From positions 12,324,022 through 12,388,021 of the forward strand of contig NC_059477.1 in NCBI RefSeq assembly GCF_018139145.2: DNA of 64,000 nucleotides, read 5' to 3'. The translations under genes and the position numbers were made by a program. Shown here piece after piece: positions 22,501 through 35,500 of the stretch; the first letter of the stretch is position 1; every line of letters starts with the position of its first letter. This DNA comes from Gymnogyps californianus. Taxonomy: Eukaryota; Chordata; Aves; Accipitriformes; Cathartidae. The notes under the pieces are model-generated. The model made no database searches. It worked only from the letters and a program-made list of their open reading frames with translations, and was not told the DNA's origin.

Positions 22501-23251
22501 CAGTTGTAAATGAATGGCATCTTTCAGGATAGGACCCATGAATGCCCCTATGGAAAAATACCTGTTACTTGCAGTTTGGACAGTGGAAATTGTTCTTTAA
22601 TCTTCTTGACTGTGTATATAAAATGTCAACTATACTGTTGAATTAATAAAACAGTACATGAATCTGGGGGGTTTTGGGGTGGTTTTTTTTAGTGGTTGGT
22701 TGTCATGCCTATCTGTATTTTTAGTGGCTGTTCATAGTGCATTTTCTCTTCACGAACTTTGTACATTTCCAGTTACAGGTTGATATCTGAATCTATGGGC
22801 AGTGTTTGGGTATAACATTGCATTACTCCTTTGGGTTTATTATGCTCCAATAAAGTAATTAATGGATGAATGCAAATATCGAGGTAAATGATATGAAAGA
22901 GAATAATATTGTAGAAAAATTATAAACACACTGCATGTTTGTATAACTTGATATCACCAGTTACTTCTCAGTTAGGTGACTTGGTTACTCATTAAGCTGT
23001 ACATCAGATTTTGCTCTTTTGCAAAACTTGAAGATTTCCTCCCTTGTCCATGTTTTTGAAAATACTGCGGTTTTTGTTTGTTTCTTTTGGTTTGGGTTTT
23101 TTTGTAGTGTTTTGCCACTGCATGTATAATGCATGTTTTGGTTGCTGTATAAAAGATTTTGCTATGTCAAGGAAGTATTTGGCTACCTGTCACACTCAGC
23201 TGTACTGGTAGTGGCAGTTCCACTGCAATTAGAATTTTAAATCCCTTCTAG
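19548..23251. other. AT-rich intron-like stretch, no gene supported
   Basis: Some acceptors look usable (at 19644, 21270 and 21399), but none is paired with a good donor and a long open frame. No mobile element is recognised. A T-rich run with GGGGGGTTTTGGGGTGG lies near 22670. Confidence 0.5.
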
Positions 23252-23434
23252 AAAAGGCTGGAGAAACTAACTTCACGAGCATTTAAGACTCCAGACATCA
23301 GGGAGGTATTAAGCATCCTTCTGGAAGGACCTGAGATGGCTGGACACATTACAGAGCTGTTAAATGAGCTTCTAATGATGTCAGATGAGCCACTAACAAC
23401 CAAAGAATGCCAAGCTTTTTCTCTCTTTCTGTGA
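23252..23434 (+). CDS. Candidate coding segment, 60 codons then stop
   Basis: After the acceptor-like atcccttctag, 60 codons are open in phase 0 and end at TGA (23432-23434). The conceptual sequence looks helical and protein-like: KRLEKLTSRAFKTPDIREVL, then a segment with HITELLNELLMMSDEPL. It could be a terminal exon, a pseudogene fragment, or an exon ending early at GAG|GTATTA. No AATAAA lies close downstream. I cannot place it in a family, and the two phases known for nearby candidates do not lead into it directly. Confidence 0.25.
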   Translation, partial: KRLEKLTSRAFKTPDIREVLSILLEGPEMAGHITELLNELLMMSDEPLTTKECQAFSLFL

Positions 23435-24802
23435 TGATTTAGTGATCAATAGCAGTAAAATAATCCAGGCAATGCACTAGGGAGAATTGCTGCTCTTCTC
23501 AAGTGGTTGTTTAAGTTTTAAGATAAGCTTCATGGTGTTTCCAGTGATGATAATGATTAATGCTTCCTTTGCTGTTGACTGCTCTACGTTTTTTTTTCCC
23601 TTCGTAGTTTGTATACTACATGAGAAGTTTACCACTGTCTTTCCCAGCAGGTCACTCCCAGCCATGCCTCACTGCTTAATTAATTGACTCGTTACGATGA
23701 TGGATTCGTATTTGGTTTTACAGATCTGTCTGAGTGGCTTCTTCCCTGAGGATACCACTGTACTTTGTTCTGGGAGGTGTAAAAAGCAAGAAGAAAAGTT
23801 TAACTGCCAAATAACTGCACCTAGAAGCATCCAAAGAGTTGGAAGAGAAGAGCCTAGGAAATAATTCCCTTCTCCTGCTCACTTTAAAGTATGTTGTGCA
23901 TTGTGCAATAGTGTGCTTGTAGGGGAAGGACTATTTGGCCAGAAGAGAAAGCAGAGCTTATAGAGAGTTAACTGCAGGGACCTTTCCCACATAGTCCTAT
24001 ATAAATGTTCTGCTGAAGAAGATGCTGCTTGTATTAATTACTGTAGTGTATGCCTGGAGCCAAAACACAGGGAGATTCAGGATGGTATTGGAGTATCTAT
24101 TAATATAAACTACAAAGGTTGTGATGGACCTACAAAATCCTTCCCTTGGACCGGAGCACAGGAAAGGGGGAAATGTGTCATGAAGCCAGTTCAAATTTTT
24201 TAATAACATTTCTTCTGTAATTTTTTTTCTGTAAGCAAGGGTAATTTGTGTGTGAAAGCTTCATCCTGTTTAGCCATACTTTGTCCATTCTGTGAAGCTA
24301 ATGTCTGGTGTTAGAAGTCAGGAACAGAGGAGGCTGGCATCATTGAATGTGTCTGTCAGCTTGGGGGAATACACTGGATGTACAGAGCAGGGAAGCAGTG
24401 GAGCAAACTTGCAGTGTGACTTAATGAGGCCTTGACTAAGTATTTCTAACCTTTGTGAGAGTCTGCCAGCCATTTTTAAATAGCTGCTTTACCTCATTTT
24501 ACGGCCAAATACTTCTGCTCTTTCCTATTTTTTTCAATCTTATCTTGCCACTTAAAAATAGAACATTTTATTTTATTGCAAAGCAAATGGTCATCAGTTA
24601 ATGGTGAAGATCATTAATTACATTGTCAAGTTAAAAAACATACATCTGCATCCTTTTATCCACATCGTAATGTTTTTTGCCCTGTATGTTGGAATTAAAT
24701 CTATGCTGCTTTGAAACCATTGGGAGTGTGCTCACTGTTTTCCAAATGGCTGGTCAAGCCACAGTGGTGTTGATCAACCTGTGAATTTTGACTCAGATTC
24801 CG

Positions 24803-24848
<46 letters not shown>

Positions 24849-25592
24849 TTCACTATCCACCATAACCTTGTTACTGTCAACTCAGGATCTGCTCCTTGAT
24901 CTGTGGCCTTGCCTACACTGGGAAATTCTTGGGAAATGGAAGACAAATTGACTCAAGATGTAAAAACAACGCATAAAAGTCCAGATTAAATCCCATTTGA
25001 TGGCTGTCAGAAAAAATAGTGCTTTTAGTTTACTGTCATTGCGATTCCCTGCTAGTGCAGGTTCAACTCTCAGTAACATCTGTTTTGATTTCATGCATTT
25101 AGCTGGTAAGTCTTACTTCTGTGTTGTCCTTCAGTAGTTCAAAGCTAGGTATTGAACCAGTTCTTTCAGTGCTTTTGGGGTTCTGCCTGAGATCACCTTG
25201 CACCACCATTACAATATCAGGGTTTGCCAAAACTTGTGGTAGTGATTCACTGTGGTACTAACACTGGGCTAGTAAGAGCGACAGTATCATGTTGTCAACA
25301 GACTTGTTGAGTATTAGTGTGTTTTGGTTTTTTAATCATGCTTTTTAAAACTTGTGTTATATTTGACAAAAGTATGGAGCTGCGATTACTCTCTCTGTAG
25401 TAGGCTCCACCAGTGTCCCAAGACTTCAGAATATGGAATGATAGTTTCTGCATGAAAACTAACTTTGGGTCATGTAGGAGTTACTGTGTTTATTTCTTTT
25501 ACCCCCATAGTACTGTTTAAAGCTATATTATTTTTGTTGCCATAATAACGTAGTGGCAAGTCTTTAGTTCACATGTGTAACAATAATTTCAG
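23435..25592. other. AT-rich stretch with a long poly-C run, no gene supported
   Basis: Strong acceptor-like sites at 23607 and 23721 precede short open frames (the latter 46 codons, starting ICLSGFFPEDTT), and a good donor (CTG|GTAAGT) lies at 25105. None forms a convincing exon. The outstanding feature is the C46 run. Confidence 0.5.
24803..24848. repeat. C46 homopolymer
   Basis: Forty-six uninterrupted C on the plus strand, flanked by TTCCG and TTCACTATCC. It is far longer than the other runs here. It could form i-motif or G-quadruplex structures, and its exact length is likely unreliable because of slippage and sequencing error. A reading frame through the opposite strand gives only polyglycine and is not coding. 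Confidence 0.9.
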
Positions 25593-25679
25593 AGATGAAA
25601 ACCCCATGCTTTGCCTTTTTGGGAAGGAATACAAGGTGTTGGACAAAGAAGATAAAATGCTTTGTGTACAAGATTGATG
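25593..25679 (+). CDS. Candidate 87-base exon with two open frames
   Basis: The acceptor acaataatttcag and the excellent donor GATG|GTAAGA bound 87 bases. In phase 1 the frame is fully open (MKTPCFAFLGRNTRCWTKK and on). In phase 2 it gives a more protein-like DENPMLCLFGKEYKVLDKED but meets a TGA five bases before the donor. The first is compatible with splicing on, the second with termination. No family is recognised; chance is a serious alternative. Confidence 0.22.
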
Positions 25680-28600
25680 GTAAGAGAAAGACAGGCAGAC
25701 ACTCTCTAATTTTAACATTTACAAGGACACTATGCAGCAAAACAGAAGTTCAGGGTTTTTTTTTAATAATCTTCTTCCCAAAAAGCAGTATGGTTACAAC
25801 ACTGATTAAGAATAGAAGGCTGGAGAAAGAAATGAGAAGGCACAGAAAAGACAGCAAAGAGATTCTTTTATTGAATGAGAAAGGAGTCTTTGTGATGAAG
25901 GAGCATCGCTCTCCAGAAGGATGAGACTTTTAAACCACTGTATTAGAACAGAAATTAAATTCTTTTTTGCTTCTCCATCCAGCTTTGAGGATGTCAGATT
26001 TTTCTCTCTTGTGTTTGCTGAGTGAGGTTAAAGAGGATGCAGCGTCTCTTGTGCTGGGCTGCTTGGCTGCAGCCCCAGCCTGGATAGCCAGTCTCCCTGC
26101 TGGCCACGGCTGTCCAATCTGCATGACGGGGGGGGGAAAAGCATTGCTCCCTTCAGAAAAGCTTTTATTGAAATTGATGTTAACACCTTTGTTATAAATA
26201 CAACAAGTATTGCATGTACGACAAGTTGTTGGTTACTCTAATAGCAACAGTTGGTTTTAAATCTTAGTATATTTTTCTTGTTACCTTTCTGCAAATCATT
26301 CTTCCTTTTTGCATATAAGGATGGAGCTTATATATACATTACTCTCCTAACTAGCATGAAAAGCTGAAGAGTCTTGGATGCTGATCCTAGTTGGTATTCA
26401 GTATTCGTGTTTTGCTGGACTGTGTCCTGAAGCTATTTAGGTTTCTTATTTTTCCAGACTGATGGAATCCCTTTAGCCCCAGAATTTTCCTTTTTCAGTG
26501 GAATAATGACACTTTCTCAGCTTCATTGTCCTCTACCTTTTTACTGAAGCCAGTTACTGGAAATTTGGGGGGGGGGGGGAGGGGGGCAAGGCTGAAGCAA
26601 TTTCACCTTGGGATTTGGTCAGCTCTGCTGGAATATGTATGTTCTTGCCGGGTTGGACACCTTTCCTTTGGACTTCCCCTCCCCTCCTGGAGCTGCTGTA
26701 TACAGTGTGGCAGTGTGACAATCCAGGCAGGTCATAAATAACTCTTGACAGAGGCCTTGCTAGAAACTTAATTTCTTGGCTTTTTGGGAATCCTTCACTC
26801 GGAGAACCAATCCTCTTCCTGTCCCATGGTTTTAATTCTATTTCTCAAGTCTTAACTACTCAGTTTGTTGCTTTTAAAGGAAGCTTCCCCCCCCTTTTAC
26901 TTTTTTTTTTTTTTCACCCCCTGAAGGATTATGATGCCAATATAAAATCCCTCTCTCTGTGAGGAAGAGGGCTTCTGCAGATGTGCTGAAAACCACCCAA
27001 GGAAAGGATGGAACCGAGGAAGACATTTCACAGACATTTCATTGCCAGTTCCTGAAATCGAGACCTCCTGCTGCAGTGTAGGGAATCAGAACTGCCCGTT
27101 GTTTCATTCTTTCCTGCTCTGCCCTGTAGAGTTGTATCAAACATGAGTTTAGTTGTCTTCCTATATTCGCTTTGGAATTTGCCAGCACTGTTAATACTCT
27201 GTTATTTTGGAAAGAAGCCTCCAAATTGTGTTATATTTTATGGGTCCTATAAATTATAATTTCTGACTATAAAGAAAAATACTAGGCCAAAAATATTTTC
27301 AGATTTAAATTGCCCATACTTAAATGGATGAGGAAAATAACTGAAGGATACAGGTAGTATTATGCTAATAAGTTTTACAGAAAACAATGGCAAGAGCTGC
27401 AGTGATTGAACAATGTAATGAGTTATTTGAATAATGTGTTTGAAAAGTGATAAAAAAATCTCAACCTGCAGTTTTTAGGAGGGGAAATAAACTTTCCTAA
27501 GAGGTTTACTTTGGATACAAATTGAAAGGGATTTCAGAATGATCACTTCTGCAGCCAAGCAAAAATACCATTCCTTAGAGGCTACTGTTACCAAAAGTCA
27601 GCAAGTTATTATTCTACTTAAAATCTGTGTAGTTCTGTTTTATTTTTCAAATATATCTGGTTTTATAAGGTTACAACCATGGGAACGGAAATCTGCTGTC
27701 TATGAAATAGCTATTCCTGCTGCTTTTGCAAAATACTTTGACATATGTGTTTCTGTAGAAAAGATGGATTGCTTTCTCAAAACCCTTGAGACTTTCAGGG
27801 TGGTGAAACCTCCTTCTCCCACAAGAGAGACCACCAAGAGAAATATGCTTGGTGTTGGGCACCAAACAGCCGTTATTCTGGATACTGCATGTTATGTATT
27901 GGATATAAATTTATATATTGCCAGAATATACAGATTCTGAATTGGTAACCTGTTTTATTCTTCAAAGATTCTTTTATCTATGAGAGGGTCTGGTCTACTG
28001 AAAAACCTTTATTTTAGTGCGTTGTCACATCTAAATAAGATCTCATTGAAAAATAATCTCATTAAAAGGTGTAATTACAAGGTATGTGAAAAGCACTGGG
28101 AGGACTCCGAATTAATGTAGTCCAGGTTTCAATGGGGTTTGAGTGTTGAAGTGACACTTTCATAGCATGAACTGCTTGATGAAAGAAATAATTATAAATT
28201 ATATTCTTTCTCAGTTGTAAGTTTTCTTCAGACCCATTAATGCTGTGATCCTACAAGCCCATCGTTTTCCTGCCATGTATCAGCAAGACCCTTAATAATG
28301 GCAAGTTAAGCGTACATGTAACTAGTTGCAGGATTGTGGTTGAACATTGCTGTGAGCCAGATTCTGCTTGGGCCTCCTGGAGAGAGGAAGGATTCAGTAC
28401 TGTGTTTTCCATTGTATCACTCCTTCCCACAGCATATACAGGAGAAGTACGCAGTCTGGCTACTCTGCCTGAAGCCACTGAGATGTACAAAAGGGGGAGT
28501 GAAGTGTCACACACAATGTATTGTCTTATTTTATATTCTCATCTCTGGACTTGTTTGGAGCAGAGCTTCACAGAAGCGTCGACCAGGGCCTGTAGAACCA

Positions 28601-31600
28601 AGTGCTGAAATACTTTCACTGTAACAACCTAATTCTCTGTATTCATCACCTTGCTTTGCAGGTTTATTTCAGGTGTAGATGGCCTTCAGTAGCAAGTCAT
28701 CCTCTGTACGTACGCAGTAGGCCAGCACGGAGAGATGTTTAAGCCTACATGTATTTGCACCATGTTCTTTTTTTTTCTACATAAATAGAAATCCAGGTCT
28801 GGAGGTTATGGTTTAGTGTGAGTACTAGTGAGAATTGAAAATTCTGCAATTGAGTCTGGTTTAATTTCTTCCTGATGCTCATTCTCCTGAGTGTTTTTTG
28901 CATGTAAAAAGCTCATTTCTTTTTTTAAAAGGCGAAGAAATATCAGCTAAAACAACTCACTCCCCAAAACACCCCCCCAAGTCTGTTCCAGTAATGACAT
29001 ATAACTAGTACAAATAAAAGTAGATTTCTCAGTTCTTTTTTTCTCTGAAGAAGCAAATGGTGTAGGTATGAGCTTAGAGCATATAAAAAAGTTTTAACTG
29101 CTACTTTAATGTGAGTGACAGAGCCATAACTGTGGCACTTCTTATGAAGATGAGTTATTCATAACTAACTTCCTATTATAAATTTTTACCACCAGCACAT
29201 TATTTAAGGCCGAGAAATTCTCAAGTCCTATCTGCAATTTCTAGTTACCAATTGATTTTTTTTTTTTTTAAATGGCCATTAGAACAATTCAGGTAATCAA
29301 GGGGACATTTTCTGGAGGCTTTCATTTTAGGAACTTTGTTTTCTCATTTCTAATTACCATACTTCGATCATGTAAGGAAAAGCTGTGCAAGACGCGTATT
29401 GCATAATATTCTAAGCAGGATTTTCTTGCCAAGGTCCAGTTGCTAATGCTGTTCGTGACTGTCCTTTTGAACTCACTGCCGATGCTGACAGAGGGGTGGA
29501 TGCTGCAGAGTTTGTAACTTCTGGCAGAGTCCCTGTGGCTCTGCGCTTGGGTGGAGAGGCTGTCTAGGGAGCTGTGTGTTGGTGCTCTCCCTCCTGCAGT
29601 GGGATGGTCAGCCCTGCTGAGCGTGAGGGGATGTGGCGGGGAGTTGAGGGTATTTGAGGAGCAACTTCAGGCTCTCGGGGGTAGGGACTTGCAGTTGTAA
29701 GCAAAGACAGACGCAGAGGCTGAGGATGGTGCTGTGGAGCTGTGGAGATATGGGGCAAGGCATACAGGACACTCAGTTGTGTTCATTCCTCAAAGCTTTT
29801 TGTTCTGCACAATGACTTAAGTGACTTCCATCTCTAATTTTCAGAGGATGTTTATTCAAAAGTGTAATTTCTTATCTTTCTCACGCTAATTTATTTTGCA
29901 GTGGCTTATAATGACCATCCCAATTGCCTTGATTTTCTTCTCACTACAGAGTTGCTGTTTGGCCTCACCACAGAGTTTATGTACTGAATTGTCCTTTTGT
30001 TCACTGTCCCTCCAGATGCTTTGTTTTATGATAGCTATTTTCTGATGATCCAAGCCTTGTAACAGTTGAATCTGTAAATATTTTTATTGCGTCTTTGTTA
30101 AGCAACATATTACTGCAGAACATTTTATGACAGTCTTCCAATTCCAAATAAAGGAAGCTAACATGCTTTCCCTTTTTCCCTGGGAGCTACAAAATTTCGA
30201 ATGTCAAATATACTTCCTACTGTAAAGCAGTATTGTAAAGCAATGCACTGCTTTCCTAACTAACATGACCATTAATTTAACAGAGTATGATGGTTTAGAA
30301 CAAACACCCTCCCTTGGGTTAGTTTACTGGTAATTGCTTTCCTGCCCAATAGAAACCATTGGGTCAAATTCAGTTTAGATGCAATTAATAGTTCTCTTAC
30401 ACAGTTACAATTTGGGTAAGATGTATTTTAGCTTATTATTTCATATTAAGATATTTAAAAAATCCAATAAACTGAAAAACAAAGAAAATGTTTTATTTCT
30501 CAGTTTATCTTGTAAATATCAATGGAAACAGATTGCTTCCTGTTCTTTAGCTGTGTTTTTAGTGGGGCTGAAGAGGCCAGCTTTTCTTGTGCTGGGTGGG
30601 ACCTTCCTCTAAATACTGTCTCAGTGATTCTTCCAAGATCTAGAGAGGTCTCAAAGCTGATGGATGAATTATTATTTCCTCTTCCTGTCTTCATTTTGTC
30701 AATTTTGTTGTGAAAGTAGGAAGTAGAAATAACTGCAGGCTTGGTTATAAATGAAATCCTTCAGGCTTTTCATGGATGTTGTTTGTATTAAAATAAATTT
30801 AAATTTAGAGTCCCTAAATTTAGCAAAACTTTGGTTTGGGGCTGTTAATCCAAGAACGATGTTTAAATGATTAGTTGGGCCTTACGAGAGTGCTTTAACA
30901 AAATATTTATGTACTTTGATCAAGATGAATTAGAGATTGGGTTTAAAGGATGAGTTTTTCTGGCATCAGTGAAGGATAACTGCTACTGTGCTGAAGCAAC
31001 CTCAGGATAACTAGCTGCGGAAGAAACTGCTGGATCCACTCATTGTAATATGTTTCTGATTGACTTTTAGTCTCCTCATCACCCTCTCAATAATAACGCC
31101 ACCTGTTTTAAAAATGTGTGAAACAAAGTAGTGTAAGGTAGCAAAGACCTCACTGCATTGGCAGATGATCATAGGCCCCACTGTAGCAGCAGTGTCTAGT
31201 CTTGGAAAGAAGGCTAAGCCTGGGGTATGAAATTGTATTGCTATTACGTAAGTTTCTATAAAAGTCAATTTAAAGGATAAATTTGGACTAGATAAACCTT
31301 TTTGGGGAGGCAACTATGTTATAAACAGAAGGTCATACAGTTCTCCCGAATGATACTTCCCTGCTGAAAAATGTCAGTACCACATAGATCCAGAATTTGT
31401 CACAGCTGTGCATCAGGGATATGTGAAGAAGAAAACATTGTCATTGAGACACAGAGATGTTAGTCTGTAAATACAAAAATAGCTCATAAATATTTTTATT
31501 CCTACCCAAGCAATTCATGTAGTGTAAACAGAAGCTCAGTATGTTCTGCTACAGAGTGATACAATATGGACTAGAGTACTTTGAGAAATGAGAGGCTTAT

Positions 31601-32455
31601 CTCTTGGATTATTCATCTAATCAAGGCAATGGACTTTTAAAGCACCGCTTTTGTATGTGTGGGTCCGTTCTTTGCCCTCAGTGCCAACCAGACAACCTCC
31701 CACTGAATTTGTGATGTACATCACTACAAAAGTAGACTGAGCCAGATACTGCCTTCCTTTATCCACTTTATCCACAAACTTGTGGATGGGGCTTCATAGA
31801 TATTAATGGAGGCAGTTTTTAAAATAGGAGTGAGAGAGGGCATTGAAACATTTTGCCCACGTGGACACTTAATGTCATCTTTAGATTGCTTACATCTCAA
31901 CTGTCTTTGGGCAGTTTTACTGATTGATTCTAATGTTGGATTAGAAACATTTGGTAAGCCTGTGGCTCTAGTGTCATGATGGTTCATGTTAAAAGGAGAG
32001 TCTTCTCTGTGCCCTGGTGAATGTTTGAAAAAGAAGGTATGTCTTTGATGCAGAGTCTGCACACTCAACGTTGTTTGAATACAGAGCGTATCCTTGTGTG
32101 CTGCATCTTCTGTTAACGTGCAAAGATCCTGTTTTACATATGTCACCTTTGTAAAACCTTGTGTCACCTACTATTGCTAGAAGCTCGTAAAGTCAGCTCT
32201 GATGTATGCCATCAGCAACAAACACTCTATGGATTCAGTAAAGCTGGTTTGTTGCTAACCCACAGGAGTGTTCCCTGTGATTTAAAGCCTGTGTATATAT
32301 AAACAAGAAGTAAAAGGACCCCCCTGCTGTGTGCAGTTCCTTTCAGAAAGGGGAAGTAGCAGAGATGGGATAACTTCTTTTCTATTTGTCATAGTGGGAA
32401 TGATAATTTTATAAAACAAGCATAAATTCTTATATTGTAATCCCAATATATTATT
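25680..32455. other. AT-rich intron-like stretch, no gene supported
   Basis: It holds a G9 run near 26130, the G13 run at 26567, a GC-richer patch at about 29455-29760 and a 133-codon ATG frame at 27539-27940 without convincing family features. No mobile element is recognised before the CR1 fragment. Confidence 0.5.
26567..26586. repeat. G13-A-G6 tract
   Basis: Thirteen G, one A and six G in a row on the plus strand. Potential G-quadruplex former on the sense strand if this is intron of the rightward gene. Confidence 0.9.
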
Positions 32456-32514
32456 ATGGCTGGACTCGATGATCTTAAAGGTCTTTTCCAACCTCAATGA
32501 TTCTATGATTCTAT
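32456..32514 (+). mobile_element. 5'-truncated CR1 LINE, 3' terminal fragment
   Basis: About 60 bases match the conserved CR1 3' end: GGCTGGACTCGATGATCTTA, then AAGGTCTTTTCCAACCT, ending in GATTCTATGATTCTAT, the octamer repeat diagnostic of avian CR1. Only the last part was inserted, as usual for CR1. It is little diverged, so younger than the LINE remnants at 10.7 and 13.7 kb. It indicates a bird genome. Confidence 0.85.
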
Positions 32515-35500
32515 TTAGACCTATCTTTGTGAAACTCTTTCTGAGTTGGCAATTTTCTTGACTGGTCAAAATGTGACTGTATGTGGACAAATATATACAG
32601 AAAATGCCATGTAAAGGATAAAAATATACATGCTTTCATGCAACTGTATAATCTTGATCTTGCACATATTTGGCAAGAAGCCGGTTTTTCTAGAGGTAGA
32701 AAATACATTATATGTTCCAGTCAAAACTGATTTGATTTGAGTGATTTAATATTCTCCGGATAAAAAACACACCACTTTGTGTGAATTTAACTACATATAG
32801 CACACATTCAGCAGTGAAGCTGTTCTGTATGTGTGATGACTATTTGAGATGTGCAAGAAGTAAAGAAAGTGTGCGAGATTGCTCTGCCTTACACAAACAT
32901 TCATTTAAAAACCAATGTATTTAGATCTAAAAACAAGCAGCTGCATTTGTTTAGCCCTTTTCTGATATCAACACAAACAAGTGATTTAACAGAAAATAGA
33001 AATGTGAAATGTTGTATGATCTAAAAGTGTCTTTGACATCACTTGGGTCAGGACTTTGCTTGGAGCCTCTGCATTGTGAGCCCATGTGTAGCAGATCATC
33101 TGTTTATGATTCTTCACATCCGAAGTCAAATGGCTCAGTATAAGACTAAATGAATGAGCATCAAGAGTTCAGAGTTGATCAGCACTACAGAAATTATTGG
33201 CACTCTGGATACATGGACTGCGTAAGTACCTTTGGCCCAGCTTCCAAGGTATACTTGGGCCTCTCATTCTTCCACTGAACGAAAGGACAAGCAAAAAATG
33301 TTCAGTGTCATTTAGGGTGGGACCTGTGTAGGAGGGTGTGTTATCCTTAAACTTTTAATGAGGCTTTGAAACAGGCAAGAGACGTAAGAGAAGTAACTTT
33401 TTCTTTACAAATAAAAATAAATTGAATGATTGCTTCAGTCTTAGCTGTTTTCCACTGAGTGTTAGTGGTCTTAAGTGTGGAATAGGCTTGGTAAGGAAGT
33501 TCAGGCTTATGAAAAGTTACTTTGCTCTTTTTTTAAAAAACAAAAAAGTTTCTTAATCTGTTTCACTGCACACTCTGGAGCTTGCAAACAGCTTTTAAGC
33601 TCACAACTTAGTATTGCATTTGAAAAATTCAGGGTCAGTCATGGTAAAGGAGTGTAATTTTTGTGGCTCTGTGAGCAATAACTTGATTCTATGAAGAAGT
33701 GGCATAGCTTTTAGGAATAAGCACCAGGTTAGAATTTGAATTAAAGCAAAATCTATTTGAGGATTGAGCTATTTGGCTTATCTCCATGCCAACTGCCATT
33801 ACATGTCTTTGTCCAATTTTCATACAAACAGGATAAAAACGGTGAAGTACTGCAAGAGGAGCAGTTTTGCAGCTCATCAGAAAATGGAGTACTAGGCAGA
33901 AGGCAATGTTTTCACGAAGTTGAATTTTTTTCAGTCTCAAATCAGGGGGTTCACAGACAGAAGTTGTACCTGGGTGCATGCTTCAGCTGATAACGTGACC
34001 TGCAACATTGCTGAGGTCACCAACTAGCATAGATGTTGAAACCTGAACAGTAAACCACCGTAGCAGATGCACGGCTGATAAGGATGTAGCAAATACTTAG
34101 AGAAAGTAATTTTCATCAACATTAATCATTAAAGTATAGTAATGGGGTAACTGTTGACTAGAGTTTAGCAGCAGCTGCTGGCAAACAGGATTTGTAGATT
34201 TCTCCCTGTTTGTGGGCATTGTAAAGATAAACTGGTTTGTATGCAAGACTCATGGTTCAGTAGAAAACGTACTGTAGTGCTAGCAGGGAAGACCTGCTAG
34301 AAACTGCCAGTAGTTCTCAGGAGAGCTCGAGGTTTTATGTATGTTGCAAAGCTAAGGAGTGGTGCCCATAAAACTCTTTAATTGTGGAACACCCAGTTAA
34401 TCCTACTAGTTCTGTTCCTCAGGCTGTACTCCAGCCTTATCAGCAGGGAAGCAAATCATCCTTGTCTCTTGATGGACAGGGAGAACTCGCTGTGTCGTAC
34501 CCCATTGAGAAAAATGGTGGCTTTACTTTCTGTTACCCTCCAGCTCAGTCCGTAATGCTCCAAAAGAGAAAAGTCAGTGGAGCTGAAGGCTGCTCTGAAA
34601 GAGCCGTGTCTGAATTTGAGAAAAACCTGAGGCTTTGCTCATGCAGTTTCTGTGTCGTGTCCCCACGCCCTGCTGTTTTTACTGGACTTTCCAGCTCAGG
34701 AGGTGAGCCTGCAGCTCTCCTACTGCAGGGGTGCGTTCTGCGTGCACAGTTTCTGCCACAGTACATACTTGATCTGGAGTAAGACCTGAAGGAGTGACCA
34801 TAGTGTTGATAATAAGTAATAATTCCAGGCTTTGCCTGCCTGCTCCATGCACATTTTCAAATAATTCACTTCTGCAGCAGTATTTGAATGGGCACAAAGA
34901 GCGACTATATGTTTTTAACAACATAAATACAAGGAGTTTAACAGTTTTTGCAATTATAACAACTTTAAGTCTGCAATCCATTATTTAATATTTATTTGAC
35001 ATTTTTATCACGTTTCCAGAACACAGTGACAATTAAAATTAGAGCTGACACAGTAAATCCTGCTCTATGACAGGCTTGCAAAATTCCACTCTCCCACACA
35101 GCTAGAGTGAGTAATGGGTTTTGATGGGTGTGTAATATATCATTAGGGATTTTTTTCCCCCTTTACTATCACTGTAGGGGTGTGTTCTGAGCTTGGATCA
35201 GTAAGTTTTCCTACCTTTCACTAAATGTTGCTTTACCATTAGTTACCATTCTTACTTATGAGAACCTGCTTTTTTATGGCATTAATTACAGGAGTCATGG
35301 CCCCTTTGTTTACTGTTATTAATTTTCTATTGGAAAGGCTTTATTTCCCTTGTCTGATTTTAGAGATGATTTTCGCTATCATGGGCATAGCAACTAGTTC
35401 CAAGTTACAGCCTCTGAGGGTGGTTTGCTCTCCCTCTGGGTGAGTCAGTACAGGTGGTGCACAGCCATGGGCAATCTGCTCAGTGCTTCATCCTGAAGTA

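Noticed and set aside
24701..24946. Minus-strand frame with a polyglycine core
   Set aside because: The glycine run is simply the C46 homopolymer read on the other strand.
25921..26197. Overlapping plus and minus frames near 26.0 kb
   Set aside because: Short, no splice context, no family resemblance.
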